The translations under genes and the position numbers were made by a program. Shown here piece after piece: positions 49,098-60,546 of a stretch of DNA of 64,000 nucleotides (positions within the stretch are counted from its first letter, which is position 1; each line of letters opens with the position of its first letter). Origin of the DNA: Combretum micranthum (Eukaryota > Streptophyta > Magnoliopsida > Myrtales > Combretaceae); the NCBI GenBank assembly GCA_024138025.1, contig JAMXBD010000404.1, positions 434,001-498,000 of the forward strand, written 5' to 3'. The notes beneath the pieces are model-generated. The model saw only the letters and a program-made list of their open reading frames with translations. It did no database searches and was not told where the DNA came from.

Positions 49098-50181
49098 GGT
49101 GGAGAGGCCATTTGTTGGTCACAGCAAGAGAGAGTATAACACGAACAGTAGTAGCCTTGATAATCGGGCTAAAAGTATCAGTATAGTCGAGACCAAGTAC
49201 CTATGTATAGCCTTTGGCAATAAGGCGGGATTTGAGGCGCTCAATGGATCCATCAGGCAAATATTTGGTTCGAAACACCCATTTAGAGCCCACAATGTTG
49301 GTGTTGGCAGGTCAAGGGACCAAAATCCAAGTACGATTATTTTGCAAGGCTTGAACTTCTTCATCCATAGCAGTGAGCCAAGTAGGATTCTTAGCAGTAG
49401 ATTTGAATCCTTTGGGCTCAGTGGATGCAAGGAGCGCAGAGAGAAGATTAGAGGAGCCCAAGAGAGCAAGATTTGTCGGATGGCGAGGTTTGGAAATACC
49501 AGCTTTGGCTCGTGTAATCATGGGATGAGAAGCCATCAAAGTAGCCGTAGTAGGAGCAGGAATAGGCAGCTCGGTGGGGAGCTCAAGAGAAGCAGAGCTA
49601 CGATCTAAGGGTGGCAAAGATGGACCTACAAGAGAATTATTGGCGTGCAAAGACTCATCCACTGGATCAGTACAAAGACCACATGAGTTAGATCCAGATT
49701 GTGTAATGTGCTGGGGATAGAGCATAGATAAAGATGGAAGCGTGTTTGTAGGGAGAAGACTTGGTTCCAGAAAATTTGAAAAGTGAAGGGACAATATGGA
49801 TTGAGCCTGGGAGGTATTGAGGAAGGGAAAGTGAGTCTCATCAAATTGAGCATGTCGAGTGAAATAGATCCTAGAGGTGGTGGGGTCAAGACAACGGAAC
49901 CCCTTATAAGAGGAGCTGTAACCTATAAAAATGTAAGGAATAATGCGGGAGGAAAATTTGTTAGACATATAATCACGTAAACAAGGATAAACACGACAAC
50001 CAAATGGATGAAAATTTTCATAATTCGAAGAAGAACCATATAGAAGCTCAAAGGGAGACTTTCCTCCAAGAAGTGGTGTTGGCAAACGATTGATGATGTA
50101 GGCCGCAATGCTAAAGGCGTCAACCCAAAAGTGAGGGGGAGTGTGAGAGTGGAAAAGCAGGGCCAATTTGGTTTCAGTCAC
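49098..50181 (-). pseudogene. Copia integrase C-terminus and RT N-terminus
   Basis: The frame 50181-49312 has F-W-V-D-A-F-S-I-A-A-Y-I-I-N-R and F-H-P-F-G-C-R-V-Y-P, the copia integrase C-terminal part, and later W-L-T-A-M-D-E-E-V-Q-A-L of RT. After a frameshift at about 49311 the RT continues (V-G-S-K-W-V-F-R) to the palindrome. Confidence 0.85.
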
Positions 50182-50411
50182 ATGACGGTGTTTTCTTTCT
50201 GCGCGACCATTTTGGGCGGAGTATATGGACAGGAAAGTTGACGACGAATGCCAAAACTATGAAGATGAGTTTTAAAGCAATTGCTAGTAAATTCTGCACT
50301 ACCGTAACTTTGAAATATTTTTATACGAGTAGAATGTTGATTTTCCACAAATTTTTGAAATTGGATAAACGTATCATAAAAGTCAGACTTGAATTTCAAT
50401 GGATAAAAGTA
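50182..50411 (-). pseudogene. Copia integrase core, degenerate
   Basis: Minus strand. It contains I-F-Q-S-Y-G-S-A-E-F where active copies have S-D-G-G-x-E-F; the catalytic Asp is Tyr. The region with the third catalytic residue (N-G-R-A-E-R-K-H-R) is in a different frame from the stretch before it. Confidence 0.8.
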
Positions 50412-50900
50412 TCATACATATCTAAGGCGAGCATGCCATAATTCATATGAAGCATGAAGAGATTTATTTTTAAGAATAGAAATAAAAGCGGAATGTCCAT
50501 GCTCTAGCATATATAAGCCTCCATCTCGTTTACCAGTTGCCACCACCCGTCCCGTTTGACGATTTTGAACAGTGAAAAAATCATTGGTAAAAGTAAAGGA
50601 TAATGGAAAATCATGTGTTAATTTACCAATGGACAAAAGATTTTTTGTGAGGTAAGGGACAACTAAAACGTCTAACAGATGAAGATTTAGGGAAGGAGAA
50701 ATTTGACCAGTGTGGGTAATGGGTAGAGACGCACCATTTCCGACAATCACATAATCCTTACCCGTATAGTTAGTGGATTGGTCCAAAGGGGAGAAAGCTG
50801 GAGTCATATAGGCCGAAGCTCCTGTGTCCAAGAACCAGTCGGAAGCATCACTTCCAGGCACAAAGCATGAAGGCTTCGGCAAGTTGTGCTGATTGGTCAT
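50412..50900 (-). pseudogene. Copia protease and GAG-pre-integrase
   Basis: Minus strand: D-W-F-L-D-T-G-A-S-A-Y-M-T is the aspartic protease active site, with D-T-G-A intact. Then L-L-D-V-L-V-V-P-Y-L-T-K-N-L-L-S-I and Y-E-L-W-H-A-R-L, the pre-integrase module. The frame differs from gag, with a shift near 50880. Confidence 0.85.
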
Positions 50901-51345
50901 ATTGATCTCGATCGTAGCGTTGCCTGCATCGATCAGCATAGTGGCCTTCCAAGCAGCAGATCTGGTACTGTGGCGGACGACGACCTTGAGTGGGTTGGGT
51001 ATGGCCATTTCCATGGCTACGTCTGAAGCGAGAGCCACTACCCTCGCGTTGAGAACATCCTCGGTGAGCGGTGAACGCTGCAACTGAAGGTGGCGGAGTC
51101 TCAAGAGATTTTTGAAAGAGTTCAAAACTCTCAGCCTTGGATACAAGATACAGGAAGCAAGGAAGAGGCATTTGTGCCATCTGGACAGTAGAGAAACTGG
51201 AGAAATCGGGTCCGAGACCATGAAGAAACCAGTGAACTTCGTTAGTTTCGTCAACAGAGTGACCAATGGCATGAAGTTGATCACAAACGGTATTGAAGGC
51301 ACGGGCATAAGTAGTGCCTGGATGAGTGCCACCCTTCATCAATTG
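50901..51345 (-). pseudogene. Copia gag, C-terminal part
   Basis: Continues the gag of 54829-55170 after solo LTR L9. It has W-F-L-H-G-L-G-P-D-F and a zinc knuckle Y-Q-I-C-C-L-E-G-H-Y-A-D-R-C in which the first Cys of the usual C-Q-I-C is Tyr by a single base change. Confidence 0.85.
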
Positions 51346-51857
51346 GAGGTTGTCACGCCCCAAAGGGTATCCTAAACGTAACAGTCTGCCACACTCAATA
51401 TTAAAGCCTATATGTGACAACCTTAGCCACTCCCAAAAGCTTTGATATTAAGTGTAAGGAATGCTCTCACAAATTTAGAGGACCATACAAGGAATTATGA
51501 AGCTTAAGAAGATAAAATAACAGGTTAAGAAAAGAGGATTCATAATATTCATTTACTTATAACAATGATCTTACAAACTTAGGGACATATCCCTTATTCA
51601 CCAATCTATTACATAAATATTTGTACATCTTATCCAACGCTAAACTTTATCTAAGAATTTATCACTCAAAAGAAAATACCTGACTGCAGGGTCCTCGTGG
51701 CCTCAACCATAGATATGGAAACTGCAAAAGATATCTATGGGGGTATAAGCTAACAGGCTTAGTGAGAACTATTTCCATAAATAATTTCTTGTAACAAAAT
51801 TTCAAACAAGTTGTTTAATCAAACAAATAGAATGCAACATACACGTGGGCAAAGAAG

Positions 51858-51884
51858 ACATATAGTTTTCGAGGAACTATATGT
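51858..51884 (-). other. Covarying hairpin in L9
   Basis: ACATATAGTT, loop TTCGAGG, AACTATATGT; a perfect 10-bp stem whose inner pairs differ from the ACATATGA type yet still match each other. Confidence 0.6.
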
Positions 51885-51949
51885 TGAATGGATTTGCGGC
51901 CTCTATTCGGGGTTTGGTAATACATAACCTCAAACAAGTAGTTTTAGTA

Positions 51950-52090
51950 AAAAGATTTATGCTTTCGACTAATATCACCAAGCATATAAAGTCTACTCGA
52001 ATTGAGCTTTGCTTTCGGATCTTCCGCCAAGCATTTCCTTAACGCCGCCAAGCAATCGCTTTCGGACTCTCCGCCAAGTGTTGCTTTCGA
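51950..52090 (-). repeat. Short repeat array in L9
   Basis: Degenerate copies of GCTTTCGGA..CTCCGCCAAGC near 51950-52090, in the place where other LTRs carry their own hairpin arrays. Confidence 0.5.
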
Positions 52091-52395
52091 CATGAGCTTA
52101 CTATCCTTCTTACCCAAGGATAATAACCCAAATGCAATATGACTCACTTCATGGTATACATGAATCCATTTATTTATGATATCATAACATTATTATTATC
52201 AAATTTAAGGCGATCAAAGAATCTCATACAAAGCAAGTGTTATACTACAACAAACATTTAAATCAATTCCGGCCTCGCTATTCTTAGGATTCTTTCAAGG
52301 AATTATTTTACACACATATCCATTTGTCTTTTCCTAACTCTAATGCAACTAAATTACAAGCACAACAAGTATAGTATTTAAAGGAAATAAACTCA

Positions 52396-52495
52396 CGATG
52401 CCATGTCGACTATTCTTCTATACGGATGAGTCGTTCACACACTCCACTTAATCGAAATAATCTTAGGGATATAGGTATCCTTCCTCGGAGTCACC
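52396..52495 (-). other. Exon-like island of L9
   Basis: Minus strand, between GGCCAG and GTGAGTTT; 100 bp. It reads G-D-S-E-E-G-Y-L-Y-P, a stop, then D-Y-F-D and TAA. The internal stop shows this copy is decaying. It ends ATGGCATC at the donor. Confidence 0.45.
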
Positions 52496-54106
52496 TGGCC
52501 AAAGAAAATACCTACAATGAGTATTTCTTGATGATTTTCTTGAATTTTGACAAGATAATATCAAAAGAACGTTAAAGTTCGTATAAAGGAAAGTTCCAAT
52601 TTAAAATGGCCATAACTTGGTCATTTTAACTCGGAATCGTGCATATAATATACCGATTTCTACCTATTCGAAAAGATATATTCATTTCTAAAACTATTTC
52701 TATCAAACTAAACCATTTAAGCCCGAAACAGTGGCGATAAAATTCACTACGAATTTTCCAACTCAAAAACAACTTTGGTCCAATAATCCAAAAATTTATT
52801 TGTTAAATACTTAGTTATCTGTATAGTTGAAAAATCCTCCTTTTATAGCTGCATAGCTCATATTTATTCATGCTCAAGTGTTTGTTGTCCAATCATGTTT
52901 CTTGAGTAAAGAAATATTAATTAGAAGTTTAGAAAACTATAGTTTACAAGAAATTCATTTTGTGATTGGTTTTGAAATGAATACTTTGATTATTTTGGTT
53001 TTCAAAGAATTACTTTATTTTTGACTTATTACTTTTCTAGATGACTTTTGAAAAACAATTTTTCTTCTTTTCTAAATTCTTGTGTTGGTCCTATGTATGT
53101 TCTACACAATCCTTCTTTGACTATTTATTTGAAAAGATCTAAACTTGAAAATCCTCACTTCTTGCTTCCTAAGGTTTTTGCTATGTTATATTTTCGTAGA
53201 AATCATTTTGCATCAAAAATCATTTTCTTTTGAAAAACAAAGTGGGATAATAAGTGATTTAAAAAGCTTTTCATAACAAAAGTAGTTTCTAAAATTGTAG
53301 TTGGTTCTTTTGTAACTTGAAAAGAATGACTTTATTTTTGTTAAATCATAGATTTTATACTTCACATAAACTTATCTCTAAGTGGTAAAATCTCCTTTTG
53401 TCAATTATTTTTAAAACTTGAAATTTTGGACAACAATCTAAATGAACATGATTTATGAGAAATAATAGCAAATAAAAATAACATAAATAATAAAGTCAAG
53501 TATTGGGAGTCTTAACTTTTTCAAGGCTCCCGGGACTAAGAAGTAAACTAGTCCCACAATAAAAAAAAATGAAAGAAAGAAAAATTTGTTTTGACTTGAT
53601 GAGGACAAGTCTAAGACTAGAGACTAGTCTTAAAATAACAAGGAATGAATAAATAAATTGCAATGGAATAAATAAATAAATTGCATTGCATAAAATAAAT
53701 AAATTGCAAGTAAGCTTATATGCTCTAAAGAATATGTATATATATAGATAATAATACTTAGATATAATAATAATAATATGAGCAAAATAATAACATAAAC
53801 ATAAATAGATTTTCATGAACAGGAACAATACATAACATAATATAGCTTCCATAACATTTAGTCTTTGGAAACTCACACTATGGTCATATAAAGTTACATG
53901 ACATGAGAAGAAGTAGGAAAAATTTACCTAAAGATGACTTTGGTAGTGTTATGTGGTTATGGGTTTTGTTGTAGGTAGAAGTTGTTTTGGAATTATTTTG
54001 AGAGAGTTTTGGGAGGATATTTGGAGAGAGTTTTGAGAGGAGAATTTGAGAGAGTTTTTGTAGAGAATTTGTGGGTAGTAAATATGTGAAAGAAGTGAAA
54101 GAGGAG

Positions 54107-54122
54107 GGGGGTATTTATAGAA
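54107..54122 (-). promoter_or_regulatory. TATA box of L9
   Basis: Minus strand CTATAAATACCCCCC, followed by an AUG-free leader to donor 53927. Confidence 0.65.
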
Positions 54123-54828
54123 AAATGTGGAGTGATTTTTTAGTGATATAAATGAAAGAAAAAATAAAACAAAATTGAGGGAGATAGAGGGAGGGGGCAC
54201 CGGCCATCATAGAGAAGAGAGAGGGAGTGATTTAATTTTTGTATTTTTGTTGATTAAATGTAATAATAAGTAAGGTAGATGTGAAATAAAGTTATGGGAA
54301 AGGTAAAAAGTAAATGTTATAGGTTATGGTATGTGTAAGAGTAGGTGTAAGAAAAAGTAGAGATAAAAGAATAGTGTAGAATAGTAGTATATAGTGTAAT
54401 ATAAAGTAGATATGACTAATAAAGTACCGGTAGTAAGAAAATACATGTATAATTACGATATCTGTTATTTTTACTAGTCGAAAAATTATAAAACTGATAT
54501 TTTTGAAAACCTTATATTTTTACGAGTCTAACGGTATATTCGGAATATTTTTACTATTCCGGGCTCCGTGACACGTTTTTCAAGAACTGTGTCCAATCGG
54601 GTTCGAAACGAGTTGCGGTTTTACTGATCGAATCTTTTTACGCTTCCTTGGGTAATTACACACTATTCTATATTCTAAACTCCTACTTACTCTTACTGAG
54701 TTGTTTATTCGGGATTACCGGACTTAAGCTATTACGTCTAACTAGGGTATTGTTGACCTTTAGAGTTCTGGTTGACTTTCGGTTTAGGGTTTTAGGCTAA
54801 ACCGATTCCAAAAATTTGGGGGTTTACA

Positions 54829-55170
54829 GAGGTCATCTTCGAGGCGTATTTTTTAGGCTTTGGAGCGGTGGCTGAAGGTATTTTCGAGAGCGGTCCAGAC
54901 CTCGCGGGATGTAGAGAGGCCGACGGCTTCAGCCATGGCTTCCTCTGTGAGAGAGGAGAGGAGAAGGCTTAAGAGACATTGATCGGTGGCTTTCCATGCC
55001 AAGTGTTTGGCATTTGGTGTTGAAGAGGTAGGAGGATCAAATGGAGGTGGCGGCTTAAGGGTACCATCCACGTGACCTAGTAGACCTTGGCTCTCAAGAA
55101 GAGGAAGAAGTTGGCTCTTCCATAAGAGGTAGTTAGAGGAGAAGAGTTTGATTGTGACCATGTGAATCAT
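54829..55170 (-). pseudogene. Copia gag, N-terminal part
   Basis: Starts at the ATG at 55170 (M-I-H-M-V-T-I-K-L-F). It has S-N-Y-L-L-W-K-S-Q-L-L-P-L-L, the UBN2/Gag motif of plant copia elements, and L-L-G-H-V-D-G. An in-frame stop lies after S-H-R-S-K-A near 54853, then the frame continues to the L9 junction. Confidence 0.85.
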
Positions 55171-55243
55171 GGTGTTGAAGGGAAGGAGGGTGGGAGAAGA
55201 ATCAGAGGCTATTTGGGGATCGTGGGATGTTAATCCTAATTAT

Positions 55244-55255
55244 GCTCTGATACCA
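55244..55255 (-). promoter_or_regulatory. Primer binding site of copia, initiator tRNA-Met
   Basis: Minus strand TGGTATCAGAGC immediately inside the 5' LTR. Confidence 0.9.
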
Positions 55256-55488
55256 TGAAAGTGTTTTGAAATTACCACACTATTTTGTGGTGAGAGCCTT
55301 TCATATATATATATATATATGTTTATAGATGGTATAAGAGAATAAATACACATAAATATTGATTACAAAATAAATGAAAGAATCAGCCATTTGAACTCCT
55401 ATAAATGATTGGTCAAAGGATGCATTTAATTGAGGGTCAAAGAATGCATTTATGGTACGCCTTAGATTAAGGCAGAGAATCCTCAACA
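55256..55488 (-). repeat. Copia 5' LTR
   Basis: 233 bp with the same ends as 47110-47347; a shorter (TA)n run and about nine substitutions. Confidence 0.9.
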
Positions 55489-57228
55489 AACTCTACCAAA
55501 ATCACTCCATAAAATCTCTCTTAAATACTCTCCCAAATCCTCTCTTCTCTCTATAAAACCATCTCCCACATATTGCTACAAACCATTCCATTCCTCTTCT
55601 ACAAATACATAAACCTTAGGTAAAAATCTATCTTATTCATTCATCATGTTCATACAACTTAGCATGAGCTTAGTGTATGTTTCTTAGACTCATGAGAGTT
55701 AAAGAAGCAACAATATGTTCATGTTTTGTTTTGTTCATGTTTCTATTCTTTTCTTTATGTTATTATTATGTTGTTTTTGTTATTGATATTACTATTTGTT
55801 TCTAATCTAACTTATATAAAGTATTATGTATATTATGTATATATATTTATTTAGAGCATATAAGCTCATTTGTTATTTATTTACTTTCAAGTTATGCAAT
55901 TTATTTATTTCATGTTATTAATAAGACTAGTCTTTCTAGTCTTAGACTTGTCCATATCAAGTCAAAACAATTTTCTTTCTTTGCTTTGCTTTGCTTTGCT
56001 TTTCTTTTCTTTTGGGACTAGTCTATTCTTAGTCCCGAGATACCTTGATGAAGCTAAGGTTCCCAATACTTGACTTTATTTTTATGCTCTTATTTTATTC
56101 ATCTTATTATGTTGTTTTTATTACATTTCTCATAATTAAATATTCTCATTCATGCATAAACATGTTGATATTGTCTCAACCATAATGAAAATGAGTTTTC
56201 TTAAGTAATAAAAATAAACTCTCTTTAAAAATAAATTTTGTCACGTAAGGAATAATTTGTCTATAAAAACTTAAAGTTTTATCTTAACAAATATTTTCTA
56301 AGGTTAAATAAGTTTAGCTCAAGTTTTAGTAATAACACTATATGTGATTTTATCAAGAAATACATAAAGTAAAGTTATTATAAACTCTCTTTTCAAACCA
56401 ATAAAATAAGAAAGTTTCTTTAAACTTAATTCCTTGTTTAAACAAAAGTTTTTCTAAACTCCTTTATCAAAGTTTTCTACCAACACTCTGAAATACTAAA
56501 GTCTAGATAAGTTTTTCAAAATTAACTTATAAGATCATTGATATTGTTCTTTAAAGTGGATCTAACTTTAGAAAAGCTTTAGAACATATAACCATGAAGT
56601 ATTTAGAAAAAACTTTGTTTTCCAAACCCCTAGAAATAAAGTTATGGGAATCTTAAAAGATTAAAATTTCTTTTTGAAAATGTAATTATTCTCAAAATTA
56701 ATAAGTGGAGTTAAAAGAAGTAAATACTTACTAATAAAATTTCTAAACAAAACTAAAAAGGAGACTTTCAATGTCTTAGCTTTCCTCACTTTTAAGACAT
56801 TTTGTTTTACAAAATCGTTATTGAGACAACACCACTAAATTCATGCATATAGTTAAGTCTATATATATATATATTCAAGGATTTTTCAACCATGCAAAAT
56901 ATTTTTATTTTTGTACAAAAGCTCTTGAATGAAGAAAAGTTTGAAACTTAAGTTTTGAATTTGGAATTTTCGTATCAAATCTGTATGTTACTATTCTGAG
57001 ACCTAAATAACTTCTTTTGATAAAAATAACCTTAGAAATAGATAGATCTTTTCGAGTAGGTAGAAATCGGTATATAATATGCGAAATTCCGAGTTAAAAT
57101 GAGCAAGTTATGGCCATTTTAAGTTGGAATTTCCATTCATATGATTTTGACGAATTCAATAAGATAGAATCAGAGAAATTGAGTAGATCTTGGATGAAAT
57201 ACTCACTTCGGGTATTTCTTTTGTTTAG

Positions 57229-57295
57229 GTGTTGAGGACCAAGATCTTCTCTTCCCCGAGGATTACTTCGACTCTTAGAAGAACGCTATGGACGA
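57229..57295 (+). other. Exon-like island of L7
   Basis: After TTTGTTTAG and before GTGAGTTT; 67 bp. It reads G-V-E-D-Q-D-L-L-F-P-E-D-Y-F-D-S then TAG, with ATGGACGA at the donor. Confidence 0.5.
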
Positions 57296-57845
57296 GTGAG
57301 TTTCCTTTACGTTTATGTATTCGCCCATGTGCCTATAGAATAGAGCACTAGATGTTAGGAAAAGATAAAATTGATATGCATGTGGGATATCTTGAGAATT
57401 ATGTATGTGAATTGTTATGTGTGATCAATGAACGATAAGTATATCGGACCCCGATTTGTGATTGATATAATTGTCTCTATGTATGTATTGCCATGTGTGT
57501 AATTATTGGTTGATCGCTTTAAATGATTTAATGTCATATTGGAATCCCCATATAATAAATTGCTCATGCATATCACTTAGAATATCATTTCGAGATTTTG
57601 CTACTACTCCTAGGCGTAGGATCGGAAAGGTAAGCTACCTTGCTATAATCTTGAGAGTTTAGGATGTTCAGGGAATACGGCCTCAAGGTGTAGCCGTACT
57701 GGATCGATCGTTTTGGGTATGGAAAGCCCAGGGACTAGTAATACGGTTCGTTGGAACCCCGAGATGCGCGCAAACTTTTAAGGAGGTCGTTCGGGGCCTA
57801 GTTCAAAGCGTTCCCTAACCACCGATGGAGGGGTAAATCCATCAT

Positions 57846-57871
57846 ACATACGAAACCGGATAGTCGTATGT
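57846..57871 (+). other. Covarying hairpin in L7
   Basis: ACATACGA, loop AACCGGATAG, TCGTATGT. Compared with ACATATGA/TCATATGT one T-A pair is a C-G pair, changed on both sides. Confidence 0.6.
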
Positions 57872-58412
57872 AATGTTTGATCATATGGTTGTTGCATTTC
57901 ATATGCTTGATTGATAAACTTGGTTGATTACTTGTTATGAGTACTTTTGCATAAGAAATATCTCACTAAGCAAGTTATGCTTATACCCCTATAGACTTTT
58001 GATATTGCAGGATTATCTTTTTGCACCCGAGACCATCTTGATCCCTCGGGTAGAATCTTCATTTTGGGAAGCTTTTGGAGGAATTCTATTTTGAAGTCTA
58101 AGAGTAAATTTCTTCTTAAATCTTCTAGCTTTTGTTATTTATCTTAGTAAAACCATGTTGTTATGAAATTATCAGGGGAATGCCCTTTAGAAGTTGTAAG
58201 ACTTTATATTTCAATGAAATTTATTCAGTGTTATTTTGCATGTTCCGCTGCCAATATCTTAAAATGTGTTACTTCATCTGTCTCCTTTTGATGTGAATGT
58301 ATGCCTTGTACCGATATGGAAGCTTTTGAGTGACTAAGGAGTCATTCTTAAGTTTTAATATTGCGTATGGCGGGCTGTCACGTTTAGGGTACTCGTTGGG
58401 GTGTGATGTTTT

Positions 58413-58499
58413 AACTTAGGTCAGTTTTTAAGATTTTGATTTTGGTTTTTAGCTATAGAATTATTCTCTAAGAGTTATGAAAAATTTGAGGTTTACAAC
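58413..58499 (-). mobile_element. Truncated LTR start with adjoining G-rich polypurine tract
   Basis: The minus strand reads TGTAAACCTCAAATTTTTCATAA at the right edge, close to the LTR start at 59129. Outside it lies a G-rich tract and the phrase GAGAACAAAACTTTCTTT, the layout seen at the 3' end of chromovirus elements. Only 87 bp of the LTR remain before L7's target site. Confidence 0.5.
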
Positions 58500-58504
58500 C
58501 TAAT

Positions 58505-58529
58505 CCTCCCCCTCCCCTCCCTCCCCCCC
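58505..58529 (-). other. G-rich tract, G-quadruplex-like
   Basis: The minus strand has four runs (7, 3, 4 and 5 G) separated by single A. It matches the position of a polypurine tract next to the truncated LTR start. Confidence 0.6.
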
Positions 58530-59128
58530 AAAGAAAGTTTTGTTCTCAAAACTTGTTACGCGTATGTAGTTTGTTTAACTTGGTGAGAAAACTTATGTCA
58601 TACTTTATTAGCATTCCCGACATATGAGGTTCATTGTACTTTTATTTGTTTAATATTTACATTTATCTCTTATAGGTATTACGATTATATTGTTTTGTTT
58701 CTTTGTCCTATTTGTTTGATATTTCTTGTCAGTTTCATTTTCACAAAAAAGTATTGGGAGTTTATCGTTGTCTTAATATCTCTTCTTTCATTTTTATTAT
58801 TATTTTTCACTTATTCTTAACTTGGTGATGTTGAGGATTTTCAACATTTCACTAATTTTGTATGTTTAATATTCTATGCAATATAGCATATATAAAATCA
58901 ATAAGATTTGGTTTAGCGATTTCAAACTTCACTTTACTCAACCCTTTTTTAGAAGACTCGGACTCAACCAAGGTGACAGACAACTGGCACTTGACCTGAC
59001 TCAACTCTAAATTGATGATGACACATTATGACATGAAAACTCATCAAAAGAAGGTTATAGATTCGCTTTTCCATCCTTATATGAATATATATATGACCTT
59101 GTGCATATAAAATATGTTGTGTTCATAT
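58530..59128. other. AT-rich stretch, no gene seen
   Basis: Probably degenerate 3' end of the same Ty3/gypsy element, but no pol motif survives that I can read. Confidence 0.4.
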
Positions 59129-60530
59129 TGTAAACCTATGAAAATTTTCATAATTCTTAGAAAATAATCCAAGAAATCTAACACCGAAACCGAAACCCCA
59201 AAAATCGACCCAAGTTAAAACTTAATTCTAAATAAGATAAAAAACGAGATTTCTTAATCTTAATAAAAAGAGAACCCTCATAAACAAAATAGAAAATCCA
59301 ACTATCGGTTAAATCAACATCCGTATGCCAATCAAATCATCTACCCGTTTCCTAAAATGAAAATTAAAACGATATATCCAAATAACGCTCGACAACAAAA
59401 TGCTAAGATCTTAAATCCTTTGGTGAATTTTAGAATTAGAAATTTCAAATTTTCATCAAAAGTCAAACTGAGTCAACTCATAACCCTAGACTCGGTTAAA
59501 CGATCCCACGAACTGAAAACTATTAAATAATCACAAATAAAATGAGATAAACCATAGATATCAAAGTAAAAATATAATACGGTCAAAACTCCAAAATTAT
59601 ATGATCTTACGAATAACTCAACAAAAGCGGAAGTCAAACTAGAACCCTAAAAGTCAACAAAGCTTACAAACAAACCCTAGTATTTAAGATCCGACAATCC
59701 TGCGCTCTTAAACCCTAAATAACGAAATGAAAATAATTATTGATAATAGTTCGTAATAATATAGGGAAGCTTAAAAATATCAGATTCGCGAATTTCAAAT
59801 ATCCTTCGGCTCTGAACGGGATCAATTTTCAAAATGTAAACCCCTAAAATTTTGGAATCGGTTTAGCATAAAACCCTAACCGGAAGTCAAACGAAACCCT
59901 AAAGGTCAACAAAACCCTAGTTTACCGTATCAACCTAAATTCGGCATTGCCGTTTTCTTTGGCCCGAAAAAACGAAGTTGGGATAATTAGCTCGAATAAT
60001 CCGTAATAACCATAGGTTTTATAAAAGTTTCAGTTTCGCGAAATTCGGGTGTCCTTCGAACCCGATCGGACACAGTTCTCGAAAAACGTGTCCGGAAGCC
60101 CGGAATAGTAAAAATATTCCGAATATACCGTTAGAGTCGTAAAAACATAAGTTTTCCAAAAATATCAATTTCGTAATTTTTCAGTAAGTAAAAATAACAG
60201 ATATAGCTATTATACGCGTATTTTCTTACTACCGGTACTTTAATTGTCATATCTACTTTACATTACACTATTCATTACTATTCTTTTATCTCTACTTTTT
60301 CTTACACCTATTCTTACACTCTACATAACCTATTATCTTAACTTTTTACCTTTCCCATAACTTTATATCACATCTACCTTACAAATTACATCTTTTATTT
60401 AACAAAAAGTCAAAAAAAATAAATCAATTCCTCCCCCTCTACACAATGGCCGGCGCCCCCTCTCTCTCTCCATCCACAATTTGTTTCAAATTTACATTTA
60501 TTTTAATCACACAAAAATCCCTCCACATTT

Positions 60531-60546
60531 TCCTATAAATACCCCC
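60531..60546 (+). promoter_or_regulatory. TATA box of L8
   Basis: TCCTATAAATACCCCC, then an ATG-free leader of about 120 nt to the donor at 60662. Confidence 0.7.

Larger units (their letters stand above)
51351..54828 (-). mobile_element. Solo LTR L9, inside copia gag
   Basis: The only minus-strand solo LTR: TGTAAACCCCC at 54828 to GGGGCGTGACA at 51351, 3478 bp, with GAGGT at 51346-51350 and 54829-54833. It has TATA about 54107, donor 53927, hairpin box 52601-52629, island 52396-52495, short repeats 51950-52090, a 10-bp covarying stem 51858-51884 and acceptor TTTTGCAG near 51725. It is the most deeply nested copy: L7, then copia, then L9. Confidence 0.93.
47110..55488 (-). mobile_element. 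Ty1/copia element, Ale/Retrofit-like, split twice
   Basis: Flanked by AACTC at 47105-47109 and 55489-55493. Its own sequence is about 4.37 kb once L9 and the palindrome are set aside. Minus-strand order is gag, protease, integrase, RT, RNase H, the copia order. Short LTRs (238 and 233 bp), a tRNA-Met primer site directly at the LTR and the protease/GAG-pre-integrase sequences fit the Ale/Retrofit group. It has many frameshifts plus lost catalytic residues. LTRs differ by about 4% by eye, so it looks older than the Athila element. Confidence 0.92.
46359..58407 (+). mobile_element. Solo LTR L7, interrupted by a copia element
   Basis: Starts TGTAAGCCCCTATA and ends GGGGTGTGAT, with GTTTT at 46354-46358 and 58408-58412. 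The last bases seem to have lost one nucleotide (expected TGACA). Without the copia element it is about 3.67 kb. It has TATA 47051, leader interrupted at 47110, donor AG|GTAAAA at 55620, hairpin box 57094-57122, island 57229-57295, covarying hairpin 57846-57871 with a changed stem, and acceptor ATTGCAG at 58010. Confidence 0.85.
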
